Positions 48,301 through 59,400 of a stretch of DNA of 64,000 nucleotides are shown here, in pieces. Origin of the DNA: Paracamarosporium sp. OC-R06-R3 (Eukaryota > Ascomycota > Dothideomycetes > Pleosporales > Didymosphaeriaceae). The notes under the pieces were generated by a model, which was given only the letters and a program-made list of their open reading frames with translations, had not been told where the DNA came from and did not search any database. The number at the start of each line of letters is the position of its first letter. Positions within the stretch are counted from its first letter, which is position 1. The DNA lies in assembly GCA_019828545.1 (NCBI GenBank), contig JACVRA010000150.1:186001-250000 (forward strand), in the 5' to 3' direction. The translations under genes and the position numbers were made by a program.

Positions 48301-49072
48301 ATGAGCGGGTACGGCGTAAGTGACTCCCCGATTTGTATGCTTATTAGGTTCACGCGCAGTTTCTAATGTATCTGTCTGCTACAGTACCCAACAGATCAAT
48401 CTGGCTACTACGCTGGCTCCAATTATTCAATGCCACAATACACCCAGAGTCAGCTGAATGCCTACTACCAACAGTATGGCTACTATCCACCAGGCTATTA
48501 TCCACAGCAACAATCGCACGGAGTAGCCACCTCTCCGTACGGTCAGCCGGGTACCGCCTACGGCCAACAGCCGACTACTTCGCCCACCTACGACACTGGG
48601 TACCTGACTGCCGCCCCAGGAGCTGCACGGTAAGTCAACGATTGCTTGATCAATACATAGAGATGGTCTTGTTGACTAACTCCTTCTAGGCCTAGGAGCC
48701 CACGGTACGTGATCCTTCAACCGAAACAGTGGTTTCCGCCTTGCATCAAACATAAATCTTACGACTAGTCCTAATGTTTAATGGCAAGGCTAACATCTCG
48801 ACAGAACTTGGAAGTGCGAGCTCCCCAACTGCACATCCACGGCCAACTTCACTCGCCTCGCTGATCTACAACGGCACCAGTCCACGGTCCATGGTGTCGG
48901 TACACCTGACTTCCCTTGTACGGTGAAGGACTGCACGCGTGTAGGAGACAAGGGCTTCACAAGGCGTGACCATCTCGTTGAGCACCTGCGCAACTTTCAC
49001 CACATCGACATCCCGAAGCGCAGGCCCGGCGAGCGTAGTGCCTACCCGTTAGGCCTGCCAAACTACCAGTAA
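48301..49072 (+). CDS. Small C2H2 zinc-finger protein with Tyr/Gln-rich N terminus, 180 aa
   Basis: Four exons: 48301-48315 (15 nt), 48385-48629, 48690-48704 (15 nt) and 48805-49072, 181 codons. The first half is a low-complexity prion-like segment rich in Tyr, Gln, Pro, Ser and Gly (YTQSQLNAYYQQYGYYPPGY). The second half has two C2H2 fingers: WKCELPNCTSTANFTRLADL with QRHQSTVH, and FPCTVKDCTRVGDKGFTRRD with HLVEHLRNFH. A basic end (IPKRRPGERSAYPLGLPNYQ) follows. The fold suggests nucleic-acid binding in the nucleus; the Tyr/Gln-rich region may drive activation or condensation (inference). Two 15-nt exons make the gene easy to misannotate; both are supported by GT..AG borders and preserved frame. 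No target is known. Confidence 0.82.
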
Positions 49073-50989
49073 CTCCACCTTTCATTCCCTCGTCCACGGT
49101 CGCAAGGAAAATCCTGAAACAAACAGGACGGAGAACCGGGTTACGAAGCGGACGAGGGGTAGAGGTGGGGCGCGGCGTAGAGGAGATGGCTAAGTAAACG
49201 GAACGACCATCTAAAAGCAGAGGATCGGAATCACGAAACTGTCGGTGGAAAAAGAAGGACTGGAAAGGCAGACTCATCGGTGTATCAGATCAGATCATGA
49301 CGAGCGGGTATCGGGATGGGGTATTGTTGTTGCGCGTTACTGCATTGGGGTCTTGCAGGATCACAATCCGGAATTGGGTCCGTAAGACTTGTTCAAGCAA
49401 GGCTAGGATTGCGGCTCGCATTTGTGGGACTCGGTTGCTTTCACCAAAATGTGCCTGGAACGGGAGAGCCCTGCGGTAAGGCATTTTTCGGCGCGAGGGA
49501 CATCTGTGCGCGAACGCATCGCTACATAGGTGGTCCGTCCGGATTTCCGATCTGACCCAGCATCACTGCACGTCCACTGTTCGCGTGCGACCTTGGCACA
49601 CCTGAACTGGGTCGGACCCGAAGTCGGGCCTACTGGGCGGGAGGATGCAATGCATCTGCAAAGTCATTTTGTTGTTGTTATTTCCTTGGAGTTTGTACAT
49701 TAGACTTTTGCTTTTTTGTTAAACTGCATAGCGCTGGGGACAAGCATGGAAACAGAGCATGGATTCTTGGGATATGAACTCGTAACACCATTCTAAACAG
49801 TCAGCGACCACTTCTGCAACCGCTCTGAAAATCGTCTCATGAACACGTTTTGCGGCATAGCCGGCCCTGGCACATGGTCATCATGGCCCTACGATGTGCA
49901 CATGGAGGGTAGGCGAGCAGTCCCAAACACGGCGACGATGTCTTACAGGGCAAAAGACGGCCAGTCTGGCCGGACGCATAGTCTTCTGGGCCTGAAAACG
50001 GTGCCGCAGGTCACGGACACGGATGTCGTATGTTGGCATGTTGGCTTCACCTAGCCCAGACATCAGCTTAAGGGCCAGCCGCCTGTTACAGGCCCCAACT
50101 ATGTACAAGTGTGCGCCGCATAGCATGTCTAGTAAGAGTGCAACCGTCCGTGCTGTACAAAGCTTCTTCGCTCACCCTAGGCATGCCACTTTGGCCTGCA
50201 TTTGACGTCGACTACGCCCAAGCCAATCAGGAGCTGCATGGTTGAGGGTATAGGCCTGTGGGCATGGGGCTGAAGTTGGCTTGGCGTGGGTGAGGATCTA
50301 TGCGTCGTGCGCGGGCCTGAAGAGGTGATATGTTTGGTGAGGCAGAGTAGAAGCGGCGAGTGCGAAGCTCGCGCGAGAGGAGTGATACGAACATAGGAAT
50401 GCAAGTTAGCTCAGGGCTAATTATGCGACCTGGGCTGTGTCTACTTGGTGTGGCATGACGTGTGGCGATGTGGTGTCGCTTGGAGCGCGACGTACCCCAG
50501 GAAAGTCAGCTGGCTGCAGAGGACCAGAGCCATGTTTGAACAAGACGTCCTCGGGAAGCAACGTACTGGTAGAAGTGGACTTTGTCTTGATCTCGAGGAT
50601 GCTCGAACCACAGCATGTACGACACGTCGAGGCCCCATGGATCATCACATGTGCTTTCGGCTAGCGCCTCTTGGTCAAGCGGCCCTCCCGTGTGCTGCCC
50701 GTCCGCGCCCGAGGTTCACTCTTCACACTCACCACGTCCTGTTGTGCGTTATTTCACTTCTCGACCGCTAACTCCGCTGCCACCGGCTCATCGACCCATG
50801 TCTCTGCCACTCTATCTACATTCAAATACTACCGCCTACCGCGATTCCTTTCCTCTGCAATAACTTGCGTTACAGGCCCCGCATCCACTCTCGGTGAAGC
50901 CCCGCCACATCCTCCTGCAGGCGTGTGCAGCATTTACCACCGTCATTTTTCCGGAGGCGCGTTCTAGCCTCTAAGAATTCATATACAAT
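49073..50989. other. Intergenic, 1.9 kb
   Basis: No supported gene. It contains the 3' flank of the zinc-finger gene and, at the right, a C/T-rich leader before the IFRD start. Several short frames on both strands (49290-49555, 49839-50126, 50421-50771) contradict each other and have no domains. Confidence 0.5.
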
Positions 50990-52572
50990 ATGCACGATCT
51001 GCGGCGACAGGCCCTCGAGAGCGGCAAGACCGTGTCGCGCAAAGCCCGCTCCCGCGTCGCCTCTGGAGCGAACTCCAAGTCCAACTCGACGCTGAACTCC
51101 CCTGCACACTCGCGGGCAAATTCCCGCAATCCCAGCCGTCATGGCTCCGACGACGACGAATATCTCAGCGACGGCACCGCCTGGAGGTACGTTTGGCATT
51201 TTTCTTGCGACTTTTTTGTGGGTTTGGTGTTGTGCCTGCCGATGACATCATGATTCTGGTCTACGACTCTGATGCGACTGGTGCGCTAACTCCGCTCTCC
51301 CGCAGCACAAACTCCATCGACGACATCCTCAACAGCGACGATGCCGACATACCCGCTGATGCTTGGAAGGCCGAGCTACACAACCGCGTCGAGCAGATCG
51401 TCGACCGCAAGCGCAGTAGCACTGAGGGTCGCGCCGAAAGCCTAAATGCCTACGCCCACATCCTCATGGCGCGGTTCGCCAAGGACGACATAGAGAACCG
51501 TGTAGGCGAGCTATTGCCATCGATCCTTCGTAGTATCAAGTCTGAGACATCTGAGCGCGAGACAGTCAGCGCTCTAAGGGGTAACCATCTTCTCCCGACT
51601 GCAGCTGCATGCGGCACAGCTAACACGGCCCCAGCACTCTCGGTCACCATCGTCACCCTCGACTCAGATGACATCTACGACTCTGCCGCCGATCTTCTGC
51701 GCCGCACCATCTCGAACTCCGAATCACTACAAACCAAGATCAGTGCCATCCATGCTCTCGGCACGGCTGCCTTCTTTGGCGGGACCTCCGAGGAGGAGCT
51801 TGAGGACACCATGGCCATCTTCCTAGACATCGTCGAGTCCGATGGTTTATCAATAGACGCACATGATGAAGGGGCCGTGGTCGTTGCTGCGCTGGAAGAA
51901 TGGGGCCTTCTCGCCACAGCACTAGATGACCTTGAAGAAGCCACAGAGGCTGCGATGGAAGCTTTCGTTGAACAACTCGAAAGTGCCGACGCGGGCGTCC
52001 AGACTGCTGCAGGCGAAGATATTGCTCTCTTGTACGAAAAGTCCTACACGCCGCTCGAAGACGACGAAGTAGCATCCGACGATGATGAAGATTCAGACGA
52101 GCCTCGCCAAGGTGAAAAGATGGTGAAGCGGTACAATGTATACCGTCGTCAAGACCAGCTGCTTCATACGCTCGACGCACTTGCAAATGCTTCTAGTCGT
52201 CGCATTTCCAAGAAAGATCGCAAGACATTGCACTCCAATTTCGCTGACATCCGCAATTCGGTCGAGAAGCCCACACGCGGACCTAAATACTCTACCGCAA
52301 TAGACCAAGAAACTGGCAGGGTATATGGCGGTGGCAGGATGAAGGTCAAGATCAACCGCAGCTGCGAAGTCAGGATCGACAAGTGGTGGAAGCTACAGCG
52401 ATTAAATGCGTTGAGACGAGTGCTGCAGGCTGGTTTTCCACACCATTTTGATGAGAATGAGGCTGTGAGTCGCTGTCTGCCGTTCTCCATGAGCGATCGC
52501 TAGACCGGCAACGGAGAATAGTATGCTCGACGACCGGTACCGGAAGCAGACAACAACTTCCATTTGGGCTAA
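50990..52572 (+). CDS. Interferon-related developmental regulator (IFRD) domain protein, ~450 aa
   Basis: Exons 50990-51186, 51306-51580, 51635-52464 and 52522-52572 give 451 codons. Residues 1-65 are a basic, Ser/Asn-rich tail (MHDLRRQALESGKTVSRKAR). From STNSIDDILNS onward an all-helical repeat region follows (AHILMARFAKDDIENRVGEL, SVTIVTLDSDDIYDSAADLL, ISAIHALGTAAFFGGTSEEE), typical of the IFRD domain, with an acidic stretch (ASDDDEDSDEPRQGEK). The end matches the IFRD C-terminal region (SSRRISKKDRKTLHSNFADI, RMKVKINRSCEVRIDKWWKL). Family members are helical scaffold proteins tied to transcription and, in newer work, to ribosome recovery; the fungal role is unclear. The last intron can end at TAG 52521 (product ends ADNNFHLG) or, with a poor CGGAG acceptor at 52516, run to a stop at 52657. 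The second intron (54 nt) is in frame and stop-free. Confidence 0.87.
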
Positions 52573-53435
52573 GGAAAACGTACCGTGGAGCAGAGTAGAT
52601 GTGGGCGTCATACCCGCCTTGACATCGATTGCATTCTCATATCTCTTGTGGTTGTGAGCAATAGCATACCCCTAGAGTATCCCTTTTTGCATCCATATGA
52701 GCAAAAGCCTGTGTAGATGGCTTTAAGATCAGAGTCTTGTATTTTTCCTCAAGCAATAGTCGGGTGTGGTGTTTTGGTCAGGTTGTTTTGCATTCAATAC
52801 CCAGCATACTTTTATCATTTGGAGGGAACGGAAGGCACACTCGGTGGACAAGGTTTGGTTAGGTCCAGTACTCCCCTCACTACATTTCCGGGTTAGCATC
52901 TGTATCAAAGATCGAATAGAAATGAACCTTATAGCACACTAGGACTACTGACATCTGCATTGTGCATCATGGGTCAACACGCTTTCCCTGTCGCATTGGG
53001 TGAGCTTCTATCCTTGGCGCTAACCTGGAGAAGCACGGTCCTCGGCATCTGCCCCGCGATACCCCTCGTCAAGGATATAGTGGTCTACGAAGCTGTACAT
53101 CTGATTGACATTTGCATTTTCTGACTGGGATTGTCAAAAACTGTTTGAGTGCAGAAGTGCTCTTATCCATTCCTATCACTAAATCTTCGGTTTACGCTGC
53201 GGTGGAAGGAAAGGCAGCGGGGCGCCTTCTCAAGCGCACAGACGCAGGGTGCAGTAGCTGTGGAAACTTCTGGCAGCTCCTGTAGCTTTTACTTCAGCCT
53301 CACGCATCCCGCAATAGTCTTTGAGCTACAACACCTTCTCACTTGTCGGCCCGTCCGCGATTCTTAGGGCCATCTCTTTAGCCGTGTCATTTCCTCTTGT
53401 TACTGGTCAGAAGTAAGCTACATAAACCCGCGAAG
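52573..53435. other. Intergenic, cyclophilin promoter region
   Basis: About 0.86 kb without a gene. A minor extension of the preceding gene to 52657 is possible if its alternative splice acceptor is used. The right part is the promoter and leader of the Cyp40-type gene. Confidence 0.5.
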
Positions 53436-55145
53436 ATGGCAGAAGGCAACAGTAAGTTCGCTGCCCGCACAACGATTGAGTGCCAGGCAATTGCGGATGC
53501 TGATGTATAGCAGAGCGACAGAGAGTCTTCTTCGACATTGCCATTGGAGGCGTGAAGAAGGGCAGAATTGCCTTCGAGCTGGTAAGTGGGCAACCTGCGC
53601 CTAAAGAAGAGCTTAGCCTAACGCGCCTTGTAGTATAATGACAGTACGTTTCTCACCACATTATCCACACGAACCCCTACCTCGAACGAACTCGTCCATA
53701 CCGACCACGGCGCTCATGATGCTGACCCACCATAGTCGTACCCAAGACGGCCGAGAACTTCCGTGCCCTCTGCACTGGCGAGAAGGGCGAAGGCAAATCC
53801 GGGAAGCCGCTGCACTACAAGGGCTCAAGCTTTCACCGTGTCATTAAGCAGTTCATGATCCAGGGTGGAGACTTCACAGCGGGCAATGGCACCGGTGGTG
53901 AGAGCATATACGGAGAGAAGTTCGACGACGAGAACTTTGAGAAGATTCACGACAAACCGTTTCTGTTGAGCATGGCGAATGCGGGCCCTGGTAAGTCTTA
54001 AAATGTTCAGAGGGAGAACAAACTGCCTGCCGAGAGTATCATGAACGGGAACGCGAACCACACCGATGGAGGATGGGAATGGAGCGCGGCAAGTGGAGGA
54101 TAGTGACGACTCTTCGGACAATGATGACTTTTTGGACGCTGCTGCTACTTCAAAAGCGGCAAGTGGTTCACAGTCGACATTGTACCAGAGTGCGTCGATT
54201 CTTCCGATCCTTCATCAGACCCTGATCCTGGTGAAAGCGTTACAATTCCCACCTCTACGGATTTACTTCCTTCCGCACAGATAGTTATCATGAAATAAAA
54301 TACTGACTACATGATAGGCACCAATGGCTCTCAGTTCTTCGTCACCACGGTACCGACACCGCATCTGGACAACAAGCACGTAGTCTTTGGCGAGGTCATC
54401 AACGGCAAGAGCATTGTCCGAGAAATTGAGAATCTCAAGACGCAGAGTGGTGACAAGCCCTTCCATGATGCCACCATTATCGGTACGCTTCTTCTTACAC
54501 ATCTCGATCTCTTCGAGGCTAACTAAACATGCAGACTGCGGCGAGCTCACCGGCGCCGACTACGACAAAGCTGCAGAGAGGGCCCCCGACCAGACAGGTG
54601 ACCCCTACGAAGACTACCCTGAAGACCAGAAATCCGGAGAGGAAGAATGGAAAGGAAACGACATCCTCGCCATTGCAACCGCCCTCAAAGACTTCGGCAA
54701 CAAAGCCTTCAAAGAAGGCGCTCTTCAACTCGGCCTCGCAAAATACGAAAAGGGCCTCCGCTACCTGCACGAATACCCCACGCTTCTCGACTCCGACCCT
54801 GCCGAGCTAGGCACCCAGCTCAACGCCCTCAAGGTCTCGCTCTACCTCAATTCCGCGCTGTTGCAGAACAAGCTCGGACAATTCGCCGAGGCAGCCGAGA
54901 GCGCAGGCAAGGCGTTAGAGATTGATGGCATCAACGAGAAGGACACGGCGAAGGCATACTTCAGAAGGGGTCAGGCGAGAGTGGGACGCAAGAACGAGGA
55001 GGATGCGCTCAAGGACTTGGAGACGGCGAGCAAGTACGCGCCGGGCGATGCGGCAATCACAAGGGAGCTGGAGAATGTGAAGAGGAAGGTCAAGGAACGC
55101 AAGGAGAAGGAGAAGAAGGCGTACAAGAATGCGTTTAATTTCTAG
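53436..55145 (+). CDS. Cyp40-type peptidyl-prolyl isomerase (cyclophilin + TPR), 375 aa
   Basis: Six exons: 53436-53451, 53511-53581, 53634-53643 (10 nt), 53736-53990, 54318-54482 and 54535-55145, 376 codons with stop. Residues 8-175 are a cyclophilin domain: [37 protein letters not shown], the catalytic [32 protein letters not shown] and HVVFGEV. In [12 protein letters not shown] a His replaces the cyclosporin-contacting Trp of CypA, as in Cyp40 proteins. The C-terminal half has TPR helices ([60 protein letters not shown]) that bind the Hsp90 C terminus in this family, ending in a Lys-rich calmodulin-like tail. It is a cytosolic Hsp90 co-chaperone, orthologous to yeast Cpr6/Cpr7. Intron 4 is unusually long (327 nt). 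Confidence 0.95.
53991..54317 (+). other. Long intron of the cyclophilin gene with an acidic open frame
   Basis: Other introns of this gene are about 52-92 nt; this one is 327 nt. It begins with consensus GTAAGT and ends in GATAG after a CTGAC branch-like site. It contains an open frame starting at 54066 that reads [20 protein letters not shown] and continues with an Ala/Ser-rich stretch. Whether it is an alternative exon, a remnant, or chance is unknown. Confidence 0.5.
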
Positions 55146-56421
55146 ATCAACGTTTGTGCGTCTTGGGAAGGTGGGAGGGGTAGATGTGCAGGCGGTTTAT
55201 TCAAAGAATGGCTTCTTGGGTCATGGGACTTGTTAAGCAGTTGGTGCTTAGTCTATGGATAAGGTGGGAAGGACAGGCATCTCGATTCTAGTCGGTTGGT
55301 GAGATGCATTACGTGCTTTACGATACCTCAACAATGATAACAACCTACCACAAATTTCCAGATTGCAGTCTTCACTCGTTGCCATTACAAGCGTTTTTCA
55401 AATTCGGTTGCGCCAGAATTGCGCGTTGATATCAGGAAAGCCATGTCACACTGGATCAGCAAAACCCAACCTGGAGTGAAACGTTTGCCTAAGTATGTAG
55501 TGTAGTATATAGCTTTGCCTTCACTTCCCTCCCCCCACCAACGCAACCGTCACCCTAGGCAAAAACACAAACAAACAAGGCAGATTGGTAGGCAGGCAGG
55601 TAGGTACAGCGAGAGTGCCTCGCCCATCCCATCCCATCCCACCTACAACCAACCGAAAAAAACCGCCCACCCAAGCCGCCCAAACCATCCGCCCACCCAA
55701 CCATCCCTCATAAACCAAAAGCGAAAAGAAAAAGGCGCAAAAACAGTAATCATCATCATCTAGCACGCGGTCTCGTGAGCCTAACGCAAAAGCGCAACGC
55801 AAAACGCAACCAACCAGCCTCTCTCTCCTTCACCCGGGACCATCATGATCGTCGTAATCGCCGATGATCCCCAGCCCAGGGCAACGCGCGAAAAAGACAA
55901 ACAAAGCGAACCGCTCATAAAACGCCGTCCAATGTAGTGTATGTGTATGTGGATGTAAGTAAAAGGCTTTTGGGTCGAACTTGGTATAAGAAGTATCCCA
56001 TGTTATATTGCGGTAACGATGCTCGCTCGCTCGCTCGCTTGACAAGACAGACGACCGATCCTTTCCAGTGTATTGTGTTGTGGTGTATTGTGCTTGTTCA
56101 TGCATGCTCGCCGATGAAGGTGAAAAGGAAATGGAATCGCGGCGTGTATATGCGGTAAGTATGTGTGAATGCGGCGTGAGAAAGTGAAGCTGCTGGCTGG
56201 AAGTTTGCTTCGTATATGGTGCTTGCTTTCGTGGAACGTGCAGTCCATGTTCCCGTTTACGGCAACGGGTGTTGGGTGTTCTCCGTATGCGAGCCCTCAG
56301 TCGGATCTTTATAAGCGCTCTACAGCTCGCTCGCACTCTTCCGTCTCCTGACCTCTTGCTGAGTGAGAGACTTTGCCCTCTCCCCCTTTGAAGTGTACCT
56401 TCCAGTAAACCAACCATCTAG
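55146..56421. other. Intergenic between convergent genes
   Basis: About 1.3 kb between the 3' ends of the cyclophilin and RasGAP genes. It includes a C/A-rich stretch (55530-55830) with an ATCCC repeat near 55625-55641 and a GCTC repeat at 56021-56039. No gene is supported; open frames there are simple-sequence artefacts. Confidence 0.55.
56021..56039. repeat. GCTC tetranucleotide microsatellite
   Basis: GCTC is repeated nearly five times without interruption, in the non-coding 3' flank of the RasGAP gene. Confidence 0.75.
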
Positions 56422-59400
56422 TCAGAAATCCGCAGCTTCAGCACCAGCGCGTCCTCGCAGACTACTATGGCTCGCATATTCGCCCAGCGTGCTGCCTCCG
56501 CCTCCGCCATTGCTAGCGTTCTCGCCTTGATCCGTGCTTCGATCTCTGTCACGGTCCTTCTCTTTGCCTTTGTCCTTGTCCTTGTCTTTGTCTTTGCGTT
56601 TGCGCTGGAAGGGTAGCACGCCTCGGAAGCCGCGGTCTTTCTTCTCCTTGCCCTCTTTGTCTTTCGAAAATGCAGGGAGTGCTGTTGTGTATTCTTCTTC
56701 TAGCATACTACCCGCATCCGAACCTTCGACACTGTGGCCTCCAGCGCTGCGAGGAGGACGAGAGAAGGCGCCTGAGCCTGCGAGAGCAGATGTATTGATC
56801 TGTGTATTTGGGTTCGCGTAGGTGAAGGAGCCTGCTGAGGCGGATGGGTGCGTGCGGGTCTGCGGATATGAAGGAGGCGGCGCCATGTGTAGACCATCGC
56901 TTGACCCCGGTGGCGTTTCTTCAGTGGCAGAGGCCGAAGCAGAAGCGTTGGTGGACGCTGATTGTGAGATTGAATCGGGCAGCGAGGGCGCATAGCCAGC
57001 GTTTCGAGGAACTTTCATGGTGAACGAATTGTTGCCCATGTTTGAAGTGGTACTCGTCAAAGAGCTCGCGGAAGCGGAAATGCTTGGATGCTGCTGATGA
57101 CGCGTCCGTGGTACCCTTACTGGCTTCATGGTCACCGGCGTGCTCGTCGAGGATGATGACGTCTGTTCGTCGCCAGTACCTGGCGATGTTGGTAAGCTCT
57201 CTCTGCCATCTTCCTTGATCACTACTCTGTTCTTAGTCGCAGCACCTCTGGTCGAGTCAAAACTTGCAGACCCTTGCAGCTGCTCCACCAGTTCCTCCCA
57301 TTTAACGCTCAGGGAAGACGATGGTCGCTCTGCACGCTCGGCGCGGTTTAGGCAGTCCGTTGTACGTTCTTTAAGGGCGACACAGATCTGATGGAACTTA
57401 AGCAAGTCACCATCCGTAGTTTCAATGCTCGGCGCAGTACTCCTGGTGTTCTCGAGCCAAAGATCCACAAGCGCGGCAAAGTTACGCGCGTGATCGACAA
57501 GGTATGGTAACGACGGAAAGCCTTCGCGTGAGGTCGGGGGAAGTCGTTGGAGTATAGCGAGCGGCGTACTGTAAGATGGAGGAATTGGAGGCGATGGCGA
57601 TGTCATCGAAGATATTGAACAGATGTTGTCCAGGTATGTTTTAAATTCCTGACGATGCGTGGATAAGAACGAGTTCATAGGCTCCATCCATGCCTCCTTG
57701 GTTCCGAAAGATGTCATGTTCGCAAGACCTTGAAGAGACTTTGCGATAAGGGTCAAAGCCCTTCTAGCTCGTGGTTTAGGGTGATCTAAATAAGGTCAGG
57801 TTATCAAGAATCGTCGATTGAAGGAGTCGCAGGCATACCTTTCAGTAAACCGAAGAGCTTCGGGTTCAGAACGGCCGGTACAAAGAATCGTAGAAATAAG
57901 AAACCAGACACACTGCTGTACTTTACAGTCCTCAGAAAGTCCCCAAAGCGGTCCTCAGCGCAAGCCCGGATGTGTCGAAAGATCAGTCTCAGTTCTTGAG
58001 GGCACCGAGAGACTGAATTGTATATCGCTCGCCATAGATCTTCCGTGAGATTGATCAGTCGTCGCCAGTTCCGGTCTAACTCATGCTGTGACGACACCTT
58101 GTTAGGGTCGACCTCACACTCTGGATCCTTTTCGTTGATCTCTCGCAACTTGTCGCTCAACGTTTCCTCGAGGTACTCTTTGCCAAGACGTTTCATGTGA
58201 AAGTCGAGAGACTTGGTCAATAACGTGTTCCCTCGAAATAACAAGTTTGCTTCCAGCTTGGCGTTGTTGTTCATGTCCCTGACGAACAGCTCCCGATCAC
58301 TGGAAGATCCGAAGTGCGTTTCACTAGATTCGCTGGAGCCCAATCGTTTGCTGAAACGAAGTCGTGTAGCTGGAGATTCCTTAAGGGTGCCGTCGATCTC
58401 TTCTTCCACCATAGCCATTATCCAATCGCCAGCCTGACCTGATACCTGAAAAATATTCAGTAGGTACTCGGACAGTCTTTTGAGCTCGTTCGGAACCATC
58501 TGTGCTAGCTGTAAAGTAAGACCGTTCGAAAAGCGATGCAAAAGCTCCGACATTGGTTGATAGTCACGAGCCATGAGGATTACACACTCTTCCGTGCTGA
58601 CCTTCACGAGGACTTCACCAACGCTGTTTCCGTACATGTTGACAAGCGTCCACCACTTTTCCATTTCTTGGTTCGGCCCAAGGTCGTCGAGGTATATGTC
58701 AGTCTTGCCACATGTCTGATCGAACGATATGCCTGTGAAACCACCTCCCGCGTCAGACGCAAAGGAGTCTGACGGGGCTTCGTGGCCATGCTTTTCGCTA
58801 CGCGAATTACCGGGCGGTCGTTTCTTCAGAAGCAGCGAGGCCGTGGACAGCACAGCAGGAAGGTCAAGGAACTCAAATTCCTCTCGCCAAAACGGCGTGT
58901 TACCCTCCATCTTTGCCATGGTCCGCGCCCTAGTTTCTCCATCCAGAAGAATTTCAATATAGTAGCCCCCAGCGCTGTTAGCATGCGACGATCCGGGTCT
59001 GTGGGAAGCTTGATTGTCGGCAATCTTGGGGCTGATGGGTGGCATCAACCTGGCCTCAATGACACGCACGAACAATGACCTCTCCATACGAAACATGTCT
59101 TTTATCCCAAACGATGGCGACATAACACCCTCTTCGTTCAACTCGCTCAACGCAGGCTGTTTCGGTCCATAGAGCTGCGGAATGGTAAAAGCGCGCAACA
59201 GTACTATCCAAACTTCGTAAAGGACGCGCGAATCTAGCGATAGAAATATGGGTCTTAATAATGACAGCGAGTTTGAAGTGGACGTATACTGTGGGTAAAT
59301 GGCGATGCAAAACTCGTTATCCAGAACAGACGGATCCAAACGCTGAACGGCGCAACGCGAAAGCTGGGAAAGTTGCACAACGGATACCAGTGTGACGTCG

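Noticed and set aside
54066..54284. Acidic frame within the cyclophilin intron as an independent gene
   Set aside because: It has no promoter or separate context; kept as a finding about the intron, not as a gene.
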